This document shows positions 26,086 through 37,940 of a stretch of DNA of 64,000 nucleotides, piece after piece. Under the pieces are notes generated by a model. It was not told where the DNA came from. It saw only the letters and a program-made list of their open reading frames with translations, and ran no database searches. Source of the DNA: Vineibacter terrae (lineage in GTDB: Bacteria > Pseudomonadota > Alphaproteobacteria > Reyranellales > Reyranellaceae); assembly GCF_008039615.1 (NCBI RefSeq), contig NZ_VDUZ01000010.1, positions 1 to 64,000 of the forward strand, read 5' to 3'. Numbering within the stretch: the first letter of the stretch is position 1; the number at the start of each line of letters is the position of its first letter. The position numbers were made by a program, and so were the translations under genes.

Positions 26086-27318
26086 ATGGCGCTGACCCGC
26101 GAAGATTGCGCGAGGCTCGACGAAGCTGACCCTCTGACACACGCGCGGCGGCGCTTCATCCTGCCCGACGGCGTCAACTACCTCGACGGCAACTCGCTGG
26201 GCGCGCTGCCGGGCGGCGTTGCCGAGCGCGTCGAGGCGATGGTGCGGCAGGAGTGGGGGATCGGACTCGTGCGATCCTGGAACACGGCCGGCTGGTACGA
26301 ATCGCCGGGCCGGATCGGCCGCAAGCTGGCGCCGCTGCTGGGGGCGGCGCCGCACCAGGTGACGGTCACGGACACGATCTCGGTCAACCTGTTCAAGCTG
26401 CTGGTCGCGGCGATACGCCTGCGGCCCGGCCGCAGGACGATCGTCGCCGAGCAGGGCAATTTCCCGTCCGACAATCACGTCGTCGACAGCGTCGCGCGCA
26501 TGCACGGCATGACCGTGCGCTACGTCCCGGCCGGCGCCGTCGCGGCTGCGGTCGACGACGACACCGCGGTGGCCGAGCTGTCGCATGTGAGCTACCGGAC
26601 GGCCGAGATCCAGGACATGGCGCAGGTGACCGCCGCCGTCCACGCGCGCGGCGGCCTGGCGATCTGGGACCTGGCCCATTCGACGGGCGCCGTCGCATTG
26701 GCGCTGGATGATTCAGGCGCCGATTTCGCGGTTGGCTGCGGCTACAAGTTCCTCAACGGCGGGCCGGGGGCGCCATCGCATGTCTACGTCGCGCAGCGGC
26801 ACCATGCGGCGCTCGACCAGCCGCTGACCGGCTGGTTCGGTCATGCCGCGCCGTTCAAGTTCGAGCCCGGGTTCGCCCGCGCGGATGGTATCCGCGCGAT
26901 GCTGTGCTCCACGCCGCAGATGCTGGCCAACACGGCGCTGGAAGCGGCGCTCGACGCCTTCGACGGCATCGCCATGCACGACGTGCAGGCCAAGGGACGG
27001 GCGCTCGGCGACCTGATGATCCGGCTTCATGACGAGCGCCTGGCGCCGCTGGGCTGCGACTTGGCCACGTTGCGTGACGGCGCGCGCCGGGGCAATCATG
27101 TCTCGATCACCCATGCCGCCGGCTACCAGGTCATGCAGGCGTTGATCGGGCGCGGCATCATCGGCGATTTCCGGGCGCCCGATGTCATGCGCTTCGGCTT
27201 CGGACCCTTGTACGTGCGCCATGTCGATGTGTGGGACGCCGTGCTGGCGGTGGAGGACGTCCTGCGGTCCGGCGCCTGGCAGGCCGTGCCGCTGCCGGGG
27301 CCCGATGCGGTAACGTGA
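26086..27318 (+). CDS. kynU: Kynureninase
   Basis: 410 aa, the normal length. This PLP enzyme cleaves L-kynurenine to anthranilate and alanine. Motifs are [12 protein letters not shown] near the start, [24 protein letters not shown], a [10 protein letters not shown] segment with the conserved Asp/His, and the cofactor lysine in [14 protein letters not shown] (Lys221). The ATG at 26086 follows GGGAGGG; an in-frame start 90 nt earlier adds an arginine-rich stretch outside the family. kynA follows after 11 nt, so the two form a tryptophan-to-anthranilate operon. Confidence 0.95.
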   Translation: MALTREDCARLDEADPLTHARRRFILPDGVNYLDGNSLGALPGGVAERVEAMVRQEWGIGLVRSWNTAGWYESPGRIGRKLAPLLGAAPHQVTVTDTISVNLFKLLVAAIRLRPGRRTIVAEQGNFPSDNHVVDSVARMHGMTVRYVPAGAVAAAVDDDTAVAELSHVSYRTAEIQDMAQVTAAVHARGGLAIWDLAHSTGAVALALDDSGADFAVGCGYKFLNGGPGAPSHVYVAQRHHAALDQPLTGWFGHAAPFKFEPGFARADGIRAMLCSTPQMLANTALEAALDAFDGIAMHDVQAKGRALGDLMIRLHDERLAPLGCDLATLRDGARRGNHVSITHAAGYQVMQALIGRGIIGDFRAPDVMRFGFGPLYVRHVDVWDAVLAVEDVLRSGAWQAVPLPGPDAVT

Positions 27319-27329
27319 GGGAGGCGGTC

Positions 27330-28130
27330 GTGAGCCAGCCTGGTGCCGACATGTCCTATGCAGATTACCTGCAGCTCGACAAGGTGCTGCAGGCCCAGCG
27401 GCCGCTCTCGCATGACCGCAACGAGATGCTGTTCATCATCCAGCACCAGACCACCGAGCTGTGGATGAAGCTCATCCTGCATGAGCTGGAAGGGGCCATC
27501 GCGGCGATCCGGGCGGATGCGTTGCCGCCGGCTTTCAAGATGCTGGCGCGGGTCTCCCGCGTCATGGAGCAGCTTGTGAAGGCCTGGGACGTGCTGTCGA
27601 CCATGACGCCGCCGGAATACAGCGCCATCCGGCCGTCGCTGGGCACCTCGTCGGGTTTCCAGTCCTCACAGTACCGCGTGATCGAGTTCCTGCTCGGGAA
27701 CAAGAATCCCGCCATGCTCGAGGCGCACCGGCACGATCCGGCACGTCTGGCGCTGGTCGATGCCGCGCTGCGGGCGCCGTCGATCTACGACGAGGCGATC
27801 GCGCTGCTGGCGCGCAGGGGATTCGCCATTCCGCAGGCGGTGGTCGACCGCGACAAGATGACCGCGACCCGCCATGACGCCGATGTCGAGGCCGCCTGGC
27901 TCGCCGTCTATCGCGACCCCGGCCACTATTGGGACCTCTACGAGCTGGCCGAGGAGTTGGTGGATCTGGAGGATGCCTTCCGGTTGTGGCGCTTCCGCCA
28001 TGTCACGACCGTGGAACGGATCATCGGCTTCAAGCGCGGCACTGGCGGCACGGACGGAGTCGCCTACCTGCGCCGGATGCTGGACGTCGTGCTCTTTCCC
28101 GAGCTCTGGCACCTGCGCACCGCGATGTGA
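27330..28130 (+). CDS. kynA: Tryptophan 2,3-dioxygenase
   Basis: A 266-aa haem dioxygenase that converts L-tryptophan to N-formylkynurenine. The family pattern is clear: [55 protein letters not shown] (substrate loop), then [20 protein letters not shown] carrying the proximal haem His and the conserved GTGG. The GTG at 27330 is chosen because GGGAGG sits 6-7 nt upstream; an ATG at 27351 would cut 7 residues. It lies 11 nt behind kynU. A formamidase (kynB), the step between the two, is not in this window. Confidence 0.95.
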   Translation: MSQPGADMSYADYLQLDKVLQAQRPLSHDRNEMLFIIQHQTTELWMKLILHELEGAIAAIRADALPPAFKMLARVSRVMEQLVKAWDVLSTMTPPEYSAIRPSLGTSSGFQSSQYRVIEFLLGNKNPAMLEAHRHDPARLALVDAALRAPSIYDEAIALLARRGFAIPQAVVDRDKMTATRHDADVEAAWLAVYRDPGHYWDLYELAEELVDLEDAFRLWRFRHVTTVERIIGFKRGTGGTDGVAYLRRMLDVVLFPELWHLRTAM

Positions 28131-28164
28131 CGGGGCGGCAGCAGCACTGTCCTGCTGGGGGAGA

Positions 28165-28242
28165 TGGGGCGGCCGACCGGATTCGAACCGGCGACATCCA
28201 GAATCACAATCTGGCGCTCTAACCAACTGAGCTACGGCCGCC
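28165..28242 (-). tRNA. tRNA-His (anticodon GTG)
   Basis: A complete cloverleaf on the minus strand, GGCGGCCGTAGCTCAG at the 5' end and encoded CCA at the 3' end. The anticodon arm CCAGATTGTGATTCTGG reads GTG. The acceptor stem is 8 bp, with the extra G at -1 pairing C73, the hallmark of tRNA-His. Confidence 0.97.
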
Positions 28243-28278
28243 ATCAGGGCCGGGCCGAAGCCCGGAAAACCGGGCGCG

Positions 28279-28307
28279 TAGGTACTCCGGCCTCCAGTTT
28301 GCGTCAA
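28279..28307 (-). promoter_or_regulatory. Candidate promoter for tRNA-His
   Basis: On the minus strand TTGACG (28302-28307) precedes TACCTA (28279-28284) by 17 nt, about 30 nt before the tRNA 5' end. The -35 is good, the -10 poor. Confidence 0.3.
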
Positions 28308-28362
28308 GGGTGAGCCGCACACATTCCCCGCCGTCATCCCTCGCCACGCTCGACGACCTGTT

Positions 28363-28500
28363 CTTCCCCCGGAGGGGGAAGGTGGCGCGAAGCGCCGGAA
28401 GGGGGATGTTGCGACGGATTCGATATGACTGAGGAGCAGCGAAGCGGTTCGAGCATCCCCCATCCGCCCCTTCGGGGCACCTTCCCCCTCCGGGGGGAAG
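28363..28500. repeat. Palindromic element CTTCCCCC...GGGGGAAG
   Basis: A 138-bp inverted repeat. A left hairpin CTTCCCCCGGAGGGGGAAGG, then GGTGGCGCGAAGCGCC and GGGGGATG; on the right CATCCCCC, GCCCCTTCGGGGC and CCTTCCCCCTCCGGGGGGAAG. Its build (terminal hairpin, inner small hairpin, central spacer, mirrored) matches that of the elements at 46712 and 61890, but the sequence differs. It fills most of the 368-bp gap 28243-28610, which has no gene. Confidence 0.75.
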
Positions 28501-28610
28501 GAAAAGGAATGCGTCACACTCTAAGCTCTCGGCGACGGGATGGCGATGGACAAGCGGCTGATGCAGGCCCACCCTGCGATGCTTATATGTGCCGCGTGAG
28601 GTCCGATCGC

Positions 28611-29153
28611 ATGCGTCGCTTCCTGAAGCGCCTGGTCACGCCGCCGCTTGCGGTCATCGCGGCGCTGCTGGTGCTGCTCGAAGAGACCCTGATCGCCTGG
28701 CTGCAAGGGTTGATGGCGGCTTTCGCCAGGCTGCCTTGGGTCGCAGCGCTGGAAGCCCGGATCAGCCGCCTGCCGCCGTATCCGGCGATGATCCTGTTCC
28801 TGCTGCCGGCGATCGTGCTGTTCCCGATCAAGCTGGCCGCGGTGTGGATGATCGCCCAGGGCAAGTTTCTGCTCGGCGGCGGCATCATCATGGTCGGCAA
28901 GGTCGTCGGCACGGCTGTCGCGGCCCGCATCTACAAGCTGCTGCATCCGACGCTATCGACCCTGCAATGGTTCGTGCGGGCCGAGGCCTGGGTGTTCGCG
29001 TGGCGCGACTGGCTCTACGCCTTCGTGAAGGCGCTGCCGGCCTGGCAGATGGCCACCGCCTTCCTGCACCGCGTGCGCCGTCTCGTGGCGCACCCGGGAT
29101 GGTTGTCGCGCCGGTTCGCCGCCATGCGCCGGCGGGCGCGCCGCTCGGCCTAG
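28611..29153 (+). CDS. Hypothetical membrane protein
   Basis: A 180-aa protein not recognised as a named family. It begins MRRFLKRLVTPPLAVIAALL, with hydrophobic segments near residues 10-30, 60-82 and 85-105. The C-terminal half has amphipathic helices and a strongly basic tail (RRFAAMRRRARRSA). The ATG at 28611 is chosen because GAGGT lies upstream; ATG 28587 is an alternative. It ends 3 nt before the NAD(P)HX repair gene, so the two are probably co-transcribed, but no functional link is evident. Confidence 0.65.
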   Translation: MRRFLKRLVTPPLAVIAALLVLLEETLIAWLQGLMAAFARLPWVAALEARISRLPPYPAMILFLLPAIVLFPIKLAAVWMIAQGKFLLGGGIIMVGKVVGTAVAARIYKLLHPTLSTLQWFVRAEAWVFAWRDWLYAFVKALPAWQMATAFLHRVRRLVAHPGWLSRRFAAMRRRARRSA

Positions 29154-29156
29154 CGG

Positions 29157-30698
29157 ATGACGGACCGACCCGACCCTTCCCCTGGCGCGCCGGCCCGCGA
29201 CCTGGTGCCCGACGACGATCTCGTGCTGCTGACCTGCGCTGAGATGCAGGCTGCCGAGCGGTATGCCATGCGCGGAGCCGGCGGCGGTGGCGACGAGTCG
29301 GCCTCGGGCAGCACCCTGATGGAGGCGGCGGGGGCCGGGGTGGCCAATGCCGTCATCGAACGTTTCTTGCCGCAACCGGTCGCCGTGCTCTGCGGTCCCG
29401 GCAACAACGGCGGCGACGGGTTCGTGATTGCGCGTCACCTCGCCGCGGCCGGCTGGCCGGTGCGGGTCGGCCTGCTGGGCGAGCGTGCCAAGCTCACGGG
29501 CGACGCCATGTGGGCGGCGATCCTGTGGGAGGGGGCGGTCGAGCCGGTGTCGGCAGGACTGCTGGCCGGCCGGCCGCTGGTCGTGGACGCGCTGTTCGGC
29601 GCCGGATTGAAGCGGCCGATCGAGGGCAAGGCGGCCGAAGTCATCGAGATGATCAACAGCCGGGGCTTGGCGTGTATCGGCGTCGACATGCCCAGCGGCC
29701 TCGAAGGTGATACCGGCCGCATCCTCGGCCATGCGCCCCGGTGCGCAATGACGGTGACGTTCTTCCGGCCCAAGCCGGCGCATCTGTCGGTCAACGGCCG
29801 GTTGCTGTGCGGCGAGCTGCGGGTCGTCGATATCGGCATTCCGCGTGCGGCGCTGAAAATGGTCGACGCCCGCCAGTGGCGCAACGAGCCGCCGCTATGG
29901 CAGGCGGCGCTGCGCACGCCGTCGCTGGCCGACCATAAATACGTGCGCGGCCACGTCATGGTCGCCGGTGGCGAGACCATGACCGGCGCCGCCCGACTGG
30001 CAGCGTTGGCGGCACGGCGGATCGGCGCCGGCCTGGTGACCATCGCTGCGCCGTCGGCTGCGGTCTCGGTCTACCAGGCGGCTGAGCCGGGCAACATCGT
30101 TGCGCCGCTCGACGGTGCCGGCGCCTTTCGCCAGCTGGCGGCCGACCCGCGCCGCAATGTGCTCGTCGTCGGCCCGGGTGCTGGTGCCACGCCGGCAACC
30201 CGGCGGCTGGTGGCCGAGGCGCTGGCCACCGGCCGGGCCTGCGTGCTGGATGCCGACGCGCTGACGGCGTTCTCGGGTGATCCGGCGGCGCTGTTCGGCG
30301 ATATCAAGGGGCCGGTCGTGCTGACGCCGCACGACGGCGAGTTCGCCCGCCTGTTTCCCGGCTTGCGGCCGGACCTGGGCAAGCTCGACCGTGCGCGCCA
30401 AGCCGCGCGCCTGGCGGGGGCGGTCGTGCTGCTGAAGGGAGCCGACACCATCGTCGCCGCGCCCGACGGGCGGGCTGTGATCAACGCCAATGCGCCACCC
30501 TGGCTGGCCACGGCCGGGGCAGGGGACGTGCTGTCCGGCATGATCGCGGGCCTTGCGGCCCAGGGCATGACCCTGTTCGCGGCTGCAGCCGCGGCGGTGT
30601 GGATGCACGGTGCCGCGGCTGCCCGGTTCGGTCCGGGCCTGATCGCCGAGGATCTGCCGGTCCAGCTGCCCCAGGTCCTGCAGTCGCTGGCCTCGTAG
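29157..30698 (+). CDS. nnr: Bifunctional NAD(P)HX epimerase / ADP-dependent dehydratase
   Basis: 513 aa, the length of the fused YjeF enzyme, which repairs hydrated NADH and NADPH. The N-terminal epimerase half (to about 230) has CGPGNNGGDGFVIARHLA, DALFGAGLKRPI and GVDMPSGLEGDTG. The C-terminal ribokinase-like dehydratase half has a VGPGAGATPATRRLV segment, DADALTAF, LTPHDGEFARLFP and the catalytic NGGN/GAGD-type motif TAGAGDVLSGMIAGLAAQG. The ATG at 29157 follows the upstream gene's stop by 3 nt. A terminator was not identified; tRNA-Leu follows. Confidence 0.95.
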   Translation: MTDRPDPSPGAPARDLVPDDDLVLLTCAEMQAAERYAMRGAGGGGDESASGSTLMEAAGAGVANAVIERFLPQPVAVLCGPGNNGGDGFVIARHLAAAGWPVRVGLLGERAKLTGDAMWAAILWEGAVEPVSAGLLAGRPLVVDALFGAGLKRPIEGKAAEVIEMINSRGLACIGVDMPSGLEGDTGRILGHAPRCAMTVTFFRPKPAHLSVNGRLLCGELRVVDIGIPRAALKMVDARQWRNEPPLWQAALRTPSLADHKYVRGHVMVAGGETMTGAARLAALAARRIGAGLVTIAAPSAAVSVYQAAEPGNIVAPLDGAGAFRQLAADPRRNVLVVGPGAGATPATRRLVAEALATGRACVLDADALTAFSGDPAALFGDIKGPVVLTPHDGEFARLFPGLRPDLGKLDRARQAARLAGAVVLLKGADTIVAAPDGRAVINANAPPWLATAGAGDVLSGMIAGLAAQGMTLFAAAAAAVWMHGAAAARFGPGLIAEDLPVQLPQVLQSLAS

Positions 30699-30762
30699 AG
30701 GGCGTTACCGGCCTTCGGGACACGCTGCCGGCCTCGGGCGTGCATCTTCCCATCATAACCCT

Positions 30763-30791
30763 TTGACCGCCTTCGGATCGCGGGCTAGAAG
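30763..30791 (+). promoter_or_regulatory. Promoter of tRNA-Leu
   Basis: TTGACC (30763-30768) and TAGAAG (30786-30791) are spaced by 17 nt. Initiation near 30798 would give a leader of about 40 nt before the tRNA. Confidence 0.55.
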
Positions 30792-30838
30792 GCGCCCCTT
30801 GGCCACCGGACTGGTGCGCCGAGCGCGCGGGCGTGGCC

Positions 30839-30923
30839 GCGGGCGTGGTGGAATTGGCAGACACACTGGATTTAGGTTCCAGCGCCGCAAGGCATGGGGG
30901 TTCAAGTCCCTCCGCCCGCACCA
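30839..30923 (+). tRNA. tRNA-Leu (anticodon TAG)
   Basis: An 85-nt class II tRNA with a long variable arm. The acceptor arms GCGGGCG / CGCCCGC pair, the anticodon arm CTGGATTTAGGTTCCAG reads TAG, and the CCA end is encoded. It lies 57 bp before tig. Confidence 0.96.
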
Positions 30924-30980
30924 TTGTCCCGCTGCAAGGCGCGTAACAACGGATTTTGGACGTAGCGGATCTTCACGACC

Positions 30981-32318
30981 ATGCAAGTCACTGAAATCGC
31001 CAACGAAGGCCTCAAGCGCGCCTACAAGATCGTGGTTCCGGCCGCGACGCTGACCGGCGAGGTCGACAGCCGCCTGACAGAGATGTCGAAGACGGCGGTG
31101 ATGCCGGGCTTTCGCCGCGGCAAGGTGCCGGTGACCATCCTGCGCAAGCAGTATGGCCAGGCTCTGTTCGGCGAGGCCGTCCAGAAGGCGGTCCAGGACA
31201 GCGTCGGCAAGACCGTCGAGGACAACGGCCTGCGCCCGGCGCTGCAGCCGCGGGTCGACGTCAAGGCGATCGGCGAGGACAAGGACCTGGAGTTCGATGT
31301 CACCGTCGAGATCATGCCCGAGATCGGCGATGTCGACTTCAGCGGCATCGAGCTGGAGCGGCTCAAGGTCGCTGTCGAGGACAAGGCCATCGATGAGGCG
31401 CTCGAGCGCATCGCCGCCGCCAACAAGGAGCAGAAGGATCTGGAGGCGCCACGGCCGGCCGCCAAGGGAGACATGGTGAAGATCGACTTCACCGGCTATG
31501 TCGACGGCACGGCGTTCCCCAACGGCGCAGCCACCGACTACACGGTCGAGATCGGGTCGGCCAGCCTCATCCCCGGCTTCGAGGACCAGCTCGTCGGCGC
31601 CTCGGCGGGCGAGGACCGCGAGGTCAAGGTGACGTTCCCGTCCGACTACGGCAACAAGGAGCTCGCCGGCAAGGAAGCCACGTTCAAGGTCACCGTGAAG
31701 GAGATCCGCGAGCTGGTGGCTCGGCCGATCGACGACGAGCTGGCCAAGGCGTCCGGCTTCGACAACCTCGAGGCCATGCGCAAGGCCGTGCGCGAGCGCA
31801 TCGAGCAGGACTACGCCCAGGTCTCGCGCACGCTGGTCAAGCGCAAGCTGCTGGACCAGCTCGCCGAGCGCCACAAGTTCTCCGTCCCCGCCGGCCTGGT
31901 CGACCTGGAGTTCGAGGGCATCTGGAAGCAGGTGGAGGATGCCAAGGCTGCCGGCCAGAAGGTCGAGGGCGACGAGGAGAAGCTGAAGGAGGAGTATCGC
32001 GGCATCGCCGACCGCCGGGTGCGGCTGGGGCTGCTGCTGGCCGAGGTCGGCCGCAAGAACAACATCGAGGTCAGCGCCGCCGAGATCAACCAGGCGGTCT
32101 TCCGCGAAGCCCAGCGCTTCCAGGGCCAGGAGCGCCAGGTGCTGGAGTTTTACCAGAAGAACCCGGAAATGCGCGATCGCCTGCGGGCGCCGATCTTCGA
32201 GGACAAGACGATCGACTTCGCGCTCGAGCTGGCCAAGGTCACCGACAAATCGGTTTCGCCCGACGACCTGCTGAAGGCCGCGCGCGAGGCAGAGGACGAC
32301 AAGGCCGACGCGGCCTGA
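30981..32318 (+). CDS. tig: Trigger factor
   Basis: A 445-aa ribosome-associated chaperone and prolyl isomerase. The N-terminal ribosome-binding domain contains the signature MPGFRRGKVP. The FKBP-type PPIase domain (about 155-245) begins KGDMVKIDFTGYVDG and ends VTVKEIRE. The long helical C-terminal domain is rich in charged residues. The ATG at 30981 gives the standard MQVTEIANEGLKR start. It leads the tig-clpP-clpX-lon order conserved across proteobacteria. Confidence 0.97.
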   Translation: MQVTEIANEGLKRAYKIVVPAATLTGEVDSRLTEMSKTAVMPGFRRGKVPVTILRKQYGQALFGEAVQKAVQDSVGKTVEDNGLRPALQPRVDVKAIGEDKDLEFDVTVEIMPEIGDVDFSGIELERLKVAVEDKAIDEALERIAAANKEQKDLEAPRPAAKGDMVKIDFTGYVDGTAFPNGAATDYTVEIGSASLIPGFEDQLVGASAGEDREVKVTFPSDYGNKELAGKEATFKVTVKEIRELVARPIDDELAKASGFDNLEAMRKAVRERIEQDYAQVSRTLVKRKLLDQLAERHKFSVPAGLVDLEFEGIWKQVEDAKAAGQKVEGDEEKLKEEYRGIADRRVRLGLLLAEVGRKNNIEVSAAEINQAVFREAQRFQGQERQVLEFYQKNPEMRDRLRAPIFEDKTIDFALELAKVTDKSVSPDDLLKAAREAEDDKADAA

Positions 32319-32339
32319 GCGAGACCCGGTCGTGGCAGC

Positions 32340-32368
32340 CTTCATGGTGAGCTTGTCGAACCATGAAG
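32340..32368. repeat. CTTCATGGT hairpin repeat, single copy
   Basis: CTTCATGGT and ACCATGAAG pair across GAGCTTGTCGA, a 9-bp stem. The same 29-bp unit occurs twice, inverted, at 52740-52824. It sits 22 bp behind tig in the 208-bp gap before clpP. The rest of that gap holds no gene; an obvious promoter was not resolved. Confidence 0.8.
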
Positions 32369-32526
32369 CAGGAGGGCACGCCCTGAAATGCTTGCGCTGC
32401 GGCTGGCAACACGCCATGTCTGAGACGAGGACATGCGCGCCGTCGACGATTGATTTCGGTGGCGCGGCTAACCCAGATAGCGACGAATGGCCGCAAAACC
32501 AGGCCGGGTGAGAAGGACTCCGTCAC

Positions 32527-33177
32527 ATGATTCGCGACCGCGATCCCGTCGAAGTTTACAACAACATCTACGTGCCGATGGTCGTCGAGCAGACGGCGCG
32601 CGGCGAGCGGGGCTACGACATCTGGTCGCGCCTGCTGAAGGAGCGGATCGTGTTTCTCAGCGGACCCGTCGAGGACCATGTCTCGACGCTGCTGTGCGCT
32701 CAGCTTTTGTATTTGGAATCAGAGAATCCGACCAAGGACATCGCGTTTTACATCAACTCACCGGGAGGCGTCGTCTCGTCCGGCCTCGCGATCTACGACA
32801 CGATGCGCTACATCCGGCCCGGCATCTCCACGGTCTGCATCGGACAGGCGGCTTCGATGGGCTCGCTGCTGCTCACCGCGGGCGAGAAGGGCAAGCGTTT
32901 CGCGCTGCCTAATGCCCGGGTGATGATCCACCAGCCCTCGGGCGGTGCCCAGGGCCAGGCGGCCGATATCGAGATCCAGGCGCGCGAGATCCTGATGATG
33001 CGCGCCAAGCTCAATCGCATGTACATGGAGCATACCGGCCAGCCGATCGAGGTCATTGAACAGTCGATGGATCGCGACAAATTCTTCAGTCCGGAAGAGG
33101 CGAAGGAATTCGGATTGATCGACGATGTTCTTTTGAAGCGGCCGACGGCCGTGGAGTCGGTGAAGACTACTGTCTGA
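32527..33177 (+). CDS. clpP: ATP-dependent Clp protease proteolytic subunit
   Basis: A 216-aa serine protease. The catalytic triad is Ser110 (GQAASMGS), His135 (VMIHQPSGG) and Asp184 (MDRDKF), spaced as in E. coli Clp[11 protein letters not shown] forms the oxyanion and substrate strand. The first 13 or so residues are probably a cleaved propeptide. The tetradecamer works with ClpX, encoded next, or ClpA. Confidence 0.98.
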   Translation: MIRDRDPVEVYNNIYVPMVVEQTARGERGYDIWSRLLKERIVFLSGPVEDHVSTLLCAQLLYLESENPTKDIAFYINSPGGVVSSGLAIYDTMRYIRPGISTVCIGQAASMGSLLLTAGEKGKRFALPNARVMIHQPSGGAQGQAADIEIQAREILMMRAKLNRMYMEHTGQPIEVIEQSMDRDKFFSPEEAKEFGLIDDVLLKRPTAVESVKTTV

Positions 33178-33289
33178 AGCGGCAGAAGTCGTGCTTGCAA
33201 AGGCGTCCACAGTGGTCACCATGCATGTGTCTGGAGGCTCTGTGGACGGTTCATGCGCCCTGCGAAGTCATACCCACAATATTTTGATG

Positions 33290-33319
33290 TTGTACCGAGG
33301 CGACTGCGGGGCGTAACAT
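33290..33319 (+). promoter_or_regulatory. Candidate promoter for clpX
   Basis: TTGTAC (33290-33295) and TAACAT (33314-33319), 18-nt spacing, in the 187-bp clpP-clpX gap, about 40 nt before the clpX ATG. A GGAGG ribosome site follows at 33348-33352. Consensus match only. Confidence 0.35.
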
Positions 33320-33364
33320 AGGGATAGCGTGCCGGCGGGTGCGCTCTGGAGGTAGTGTACGCCC

Positions 33365-34636
33365 ATGGCGACGAACAAGACCGGCGGCGATTCGCGGAAC
33401 ACCCTCTACTGTTCGTTCTGCGGCAAGAGCCAGCACGAGGTCCGTAAGCTGATCGCGGGGCCTACCGTATTCATCTGTGATGAATGCGTCGAGCTGTGCA
33501 TGGACATCATCCGGGAGGAGAACAAGACCACCCTGGTGAAGTCCAAGGATGGCGTGCCGACCCCGAAGGAAATCCGCCAGATCCTCGACGACTATGTGAT
33601 CGGCCAGGACTACGCCAAGAAGGTGCTCTCGGTCGCGGTCCATAACCACTACAAGCGCCTGCATCACGGCGCGAAGAACAACGACGTCGAGCTCGCCAAG
33701 TCCAACATCCTGCTGATCGGGCCGACGGGCTCGGGCAAGACGCTGCTGGCCCAGACGCTGGCGCGCATGCTCGACGTGCCGTTCACCATGGCCGACGCCA
33801 CGACCCTGACCGAGGCGGGCTATGTCGGCGAGGATGTCGAGAACATCATCCTCAAGCTGCTGCAGGCGTCGGACTACAATGTCGAGCGCGCCCAGCGCGG
33901 CATCGTCTACATCGACGAGGTCGACAAGATCAGCCGCAAGTCCGACAACCCGTCGATCACGCGCGACGTGTCGGGCGAGGGCGTGCAGCAGGCCCTGCTG
34001 AAGATCATGGAGGGCACGATCGCCAGCGTGCCGCCGCAGGGTGGCCGCAAGCACCCGCAGCAGGAGTTCCTGCAGGTCGATACGACCAACATCCTGTTCG
34101 TTTGCGGCGGCGCCTTCGCCGGCCTCGAGCGCATCATCTCCCATCGCCGCCAGGGCACGTCGATCGGCTTCGGCGCCGAGGTGCGCGGTCCCGACGACCG
34201 GCGCACGGGCGAGATCCTGCGCGACCTGGAGCCTGAGGATCTGCTGAAATACGGGCTGATCCCCGAGTTCGTCGGCCGCCTGCCGGTGGTGGCGACGCTG
34301 GACGATCTGGACGAGGTGGCCCTGGTCGAGATCCTGACCAAGCCCAAGAACGCCCTGGTTCGCCAGTACCAGCGCCTGTTCGACATGGAGAGCGTGCGGC
34401 TGAAGTTCACCGACGAGGCCCTGCGCTGCGTCGCCCAGAAGGCGATCGCCCGCAAGACGGGCGCCCGCGGGCTTCGGTCGATCATGGAAGCCATCCTGCT
34501 GAACACCATGTACGAGCTTCCTGGCCTGCAAGGGGTCGACGAGGTTGTGGTCAATCGGGAAGTCGCCGAGGGCCGCGCTCAGCCGCTTTATACGTATAGC
34601 GAGCGCAAGGAGCTCGAGGCGCCGGCTGGGGCCTGA
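33365..34636 (+). CDS. clpX: ClpX ATPase, specificity subunit of ClpXP
   Basis: A 423-aa AAA+ unfoldase. An N-terminal zinc-binding domain with Cys16, Cys19, Cys38 and Cys41 is followed by Walker A GPTGSGKT (119-126), Walker [11 protein letters not shown], the pore-loop [10 protein letters not shown] and sensor ARGLRSIME. It unfolds tagged proteins and feeds them to ClpP. The ATG at 33365 gives the standard length. Confidence 0.98.
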   Translation: MATNKTGGDSRNTLYCSFCGKSQHEVRKLIAGPTVFICDECVELCMDIIREENKTTLVKSKDGVPTPKEIRQILDDYVIGQDYAKKVLSVAVHNHYKRLHHGAKNNDVELAKSNILLIGPTGSGKTLLAQTLARMLDVPFTMADATTLTEAGYVGEDVENIILKLLQASDYNVERAQRGIVYIDEVDKISRKSDNPSITRDVSGEGVQQALLKIMEGTIASVPPQGGRKHPQQEFLQVDTTNILFVCGGAFAGLERIISHRRQGTSIGFGAEVRGPDDRRTGEILRDLEPEDLLKYGLIPEFVGRLPVVATLDDLDEVALVEILTKPKNALVRQYQRLFDMESVRLKFTDEALRCVAQKAIARKTGARGLRSIMEAILLNTMYELPGLQGVDEVVVNREVAEGRAQPLYTYSERKELEAPAGA

Positions 34637-34671
34637 TCTGGTTTTTATTCCGCTGCGCGATAGCTGCTTGA

Positions 34672-34701
34672 TGCCACCGGCCCATCAATGGTCCGGTGGC
34701 A
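34672..34701. repeat. Inverted repeat behind clpX
   Basis: TGCCACCGG and CCGGTGGCA form a 9-bp stem around a 12-nt loop, 36 bp after the clpX stop. It has no T-tract behind it, although a GTTTTTATT lies just upstream. It is a possible terminator or attenuator between clpX and lon. Confidence 0.4.
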
Positions 34702-34748
34702 GCGTATTGGCCAGTACGAGCACAATTGGTCCAGTTTCCCCCGGTATC

Positions 34749-34776
34749 CTTGAACCGGAGGCACGAATCGCTATCT
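34749..34776 (+). promoter_or_regulatory. Sigma-32-like heat-shock promoter for lon
   Basis: CTTG (34749-34752), 17 nt, then GCTATCT (34770-34776) fits the alphaproteobacterial RpoH consensus CTTG-N17/18-CYTATNT with one mismatch. It is about 90 nt before the lon start. lon is a classic RpoH target, which supports the match. Confidence 0.5.
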
Positions 34777-34870
34777 GTCCACTACAGAAGGTCCTGTCGC
34801 GCGATATGTGCGCACTGGTGCGGCAAGCGCGTTGGCGCCATAAAGGGCTGAAGGGCCAAAGAGAGGCGTG

Positions 34871-37273
<2,403 letters not shown>

Positions 37274-37293
37274 TCCGCCTTCGGGCTGGACAA

Positions 37294-37331
37294 GACGGGC
37301 GGTCTCCGCGAGGAGGCCGCCCGTTTTTATT
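37294..37331 (+). terminator. Rho-independent terminator of lon
   Basis: ACGGGCGG and CCGCCCGT form an 8-bp stem followed directly by TTTTTATTG, 20 nt after the lon stop. Confidence 0.9.
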
Positions 37332-37390
37332 GGGCACGCTAGATGCAGCTATTATGACGTGCCTGAGCCGCCAAATGTTGTTTCAAGTCG

Positions 37391-37420
37391 TTGACGCGAG
37401 CGGAGGCCGCCTCATAGACT
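37391..37420 (+). promoter_or_regulatory. Promoter of the HU gene
   Basis: TTGACG (37391-37396) and TAGACT (37415-37420), 18-nt spacing, about 45 nt before the ATG at 37467 and just after the lon terminator. Confidence 0.55.
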
Positions 37421-37466
37421 GCGTCCCGCTGCCAGCGTACTCGGTTTAATGAGGGGACCGTCAATC

Positions 37467-37739
37467 ATGAACAAGAATGATCTCGTCGCGGCCGTGGCTA
37501 CCCAGACGAACCTGTCCAAGGCAGGGGCCGCCGATGCCGTTGACGCGGTCTTCAGTTCGATCATCAAAGCCTTGAAGAAAAAGGACAAAGTGCTGATCGT
37601 CGGCTTTGGCACGTTCTACGCCACCAAGCGCAAGGGCGGCGTCGGCCGCAATCCGCGCACCGGCGAGCCGATCAAGATCGCACCGGCGGTGCAGCCCAAG
37701 TTCAAGGCCGGCCGCGGCCTGAAGGATGCGCTGAACTGA
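37467..37739 (+). CDS. hup: DNA-binding protein HU
   Basis: 90 aa, the normal HU length. The N-terminus MNKNDLVAAVATQTNLSKAG and the DNA-binding arm GFGTFYATKRKGG with RNPRTGEPIKI and PAFKAG-like PKFKAGRGLKDAL end are diagnostic of a histone-like HU-beta protein. The ATG at 37467 follows GAGGGG; a start 18 nt earlier would add six residues. It follows lon, as in many proteobacteria. Confidence 0.96.
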   Translation: MNKNDLVAAVATQTNLSKAGAADAVDAVFSSIIKALKKKDKVLIVGFGTFYATKRKGGVGRNPRTGEPIKIAPAVQPKFKAGRGLKDALN

Positions 37740-37768
37740 CGCTGACCCGGAGTGCCTCTCCCTTCACC

Positions 37769-37854
37769 GTCATCTCGAGCGCAGCGAGGGATCTCCTGCG
37801 GCTGGTCGCATGGTGCGCTATTCGCAGGAGATCCCTCGCTGCGCTCGGGATGAC
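37769..37854. repeat. 86-bp GTCATCTCGAG palindromic element
   Basis: GTCATCTCGAGCGCAGCG then AGGGATCTCCTGCG on the left, CGCAGGAGATCCCTCG then CTGCGCTCGGGATGAC on the right, around a 20-bp centre containing GGTGCGCTATT. The same family as 58857-58943 and the broken copy at 10655. It lies between HU and tRNA-Val. Confidence 0.85.
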
Positions 37855-37940
37855 GGGCCTCGATGACCTGACTTGAAGCGCCGTGCGGGATGACAGGTGG
37901 TGCCGTCGCAGCGCAATATGATATGCACCAGCCGCGTCGC

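Noticed and set aside
28425-28610. N-terminal extension of the hypothetical membrane protein
   Set aside because: The extension reads through the palindromic element (28363-28500) and has no conserved features; the membrane-protein start at 28611 has a ribosome site.
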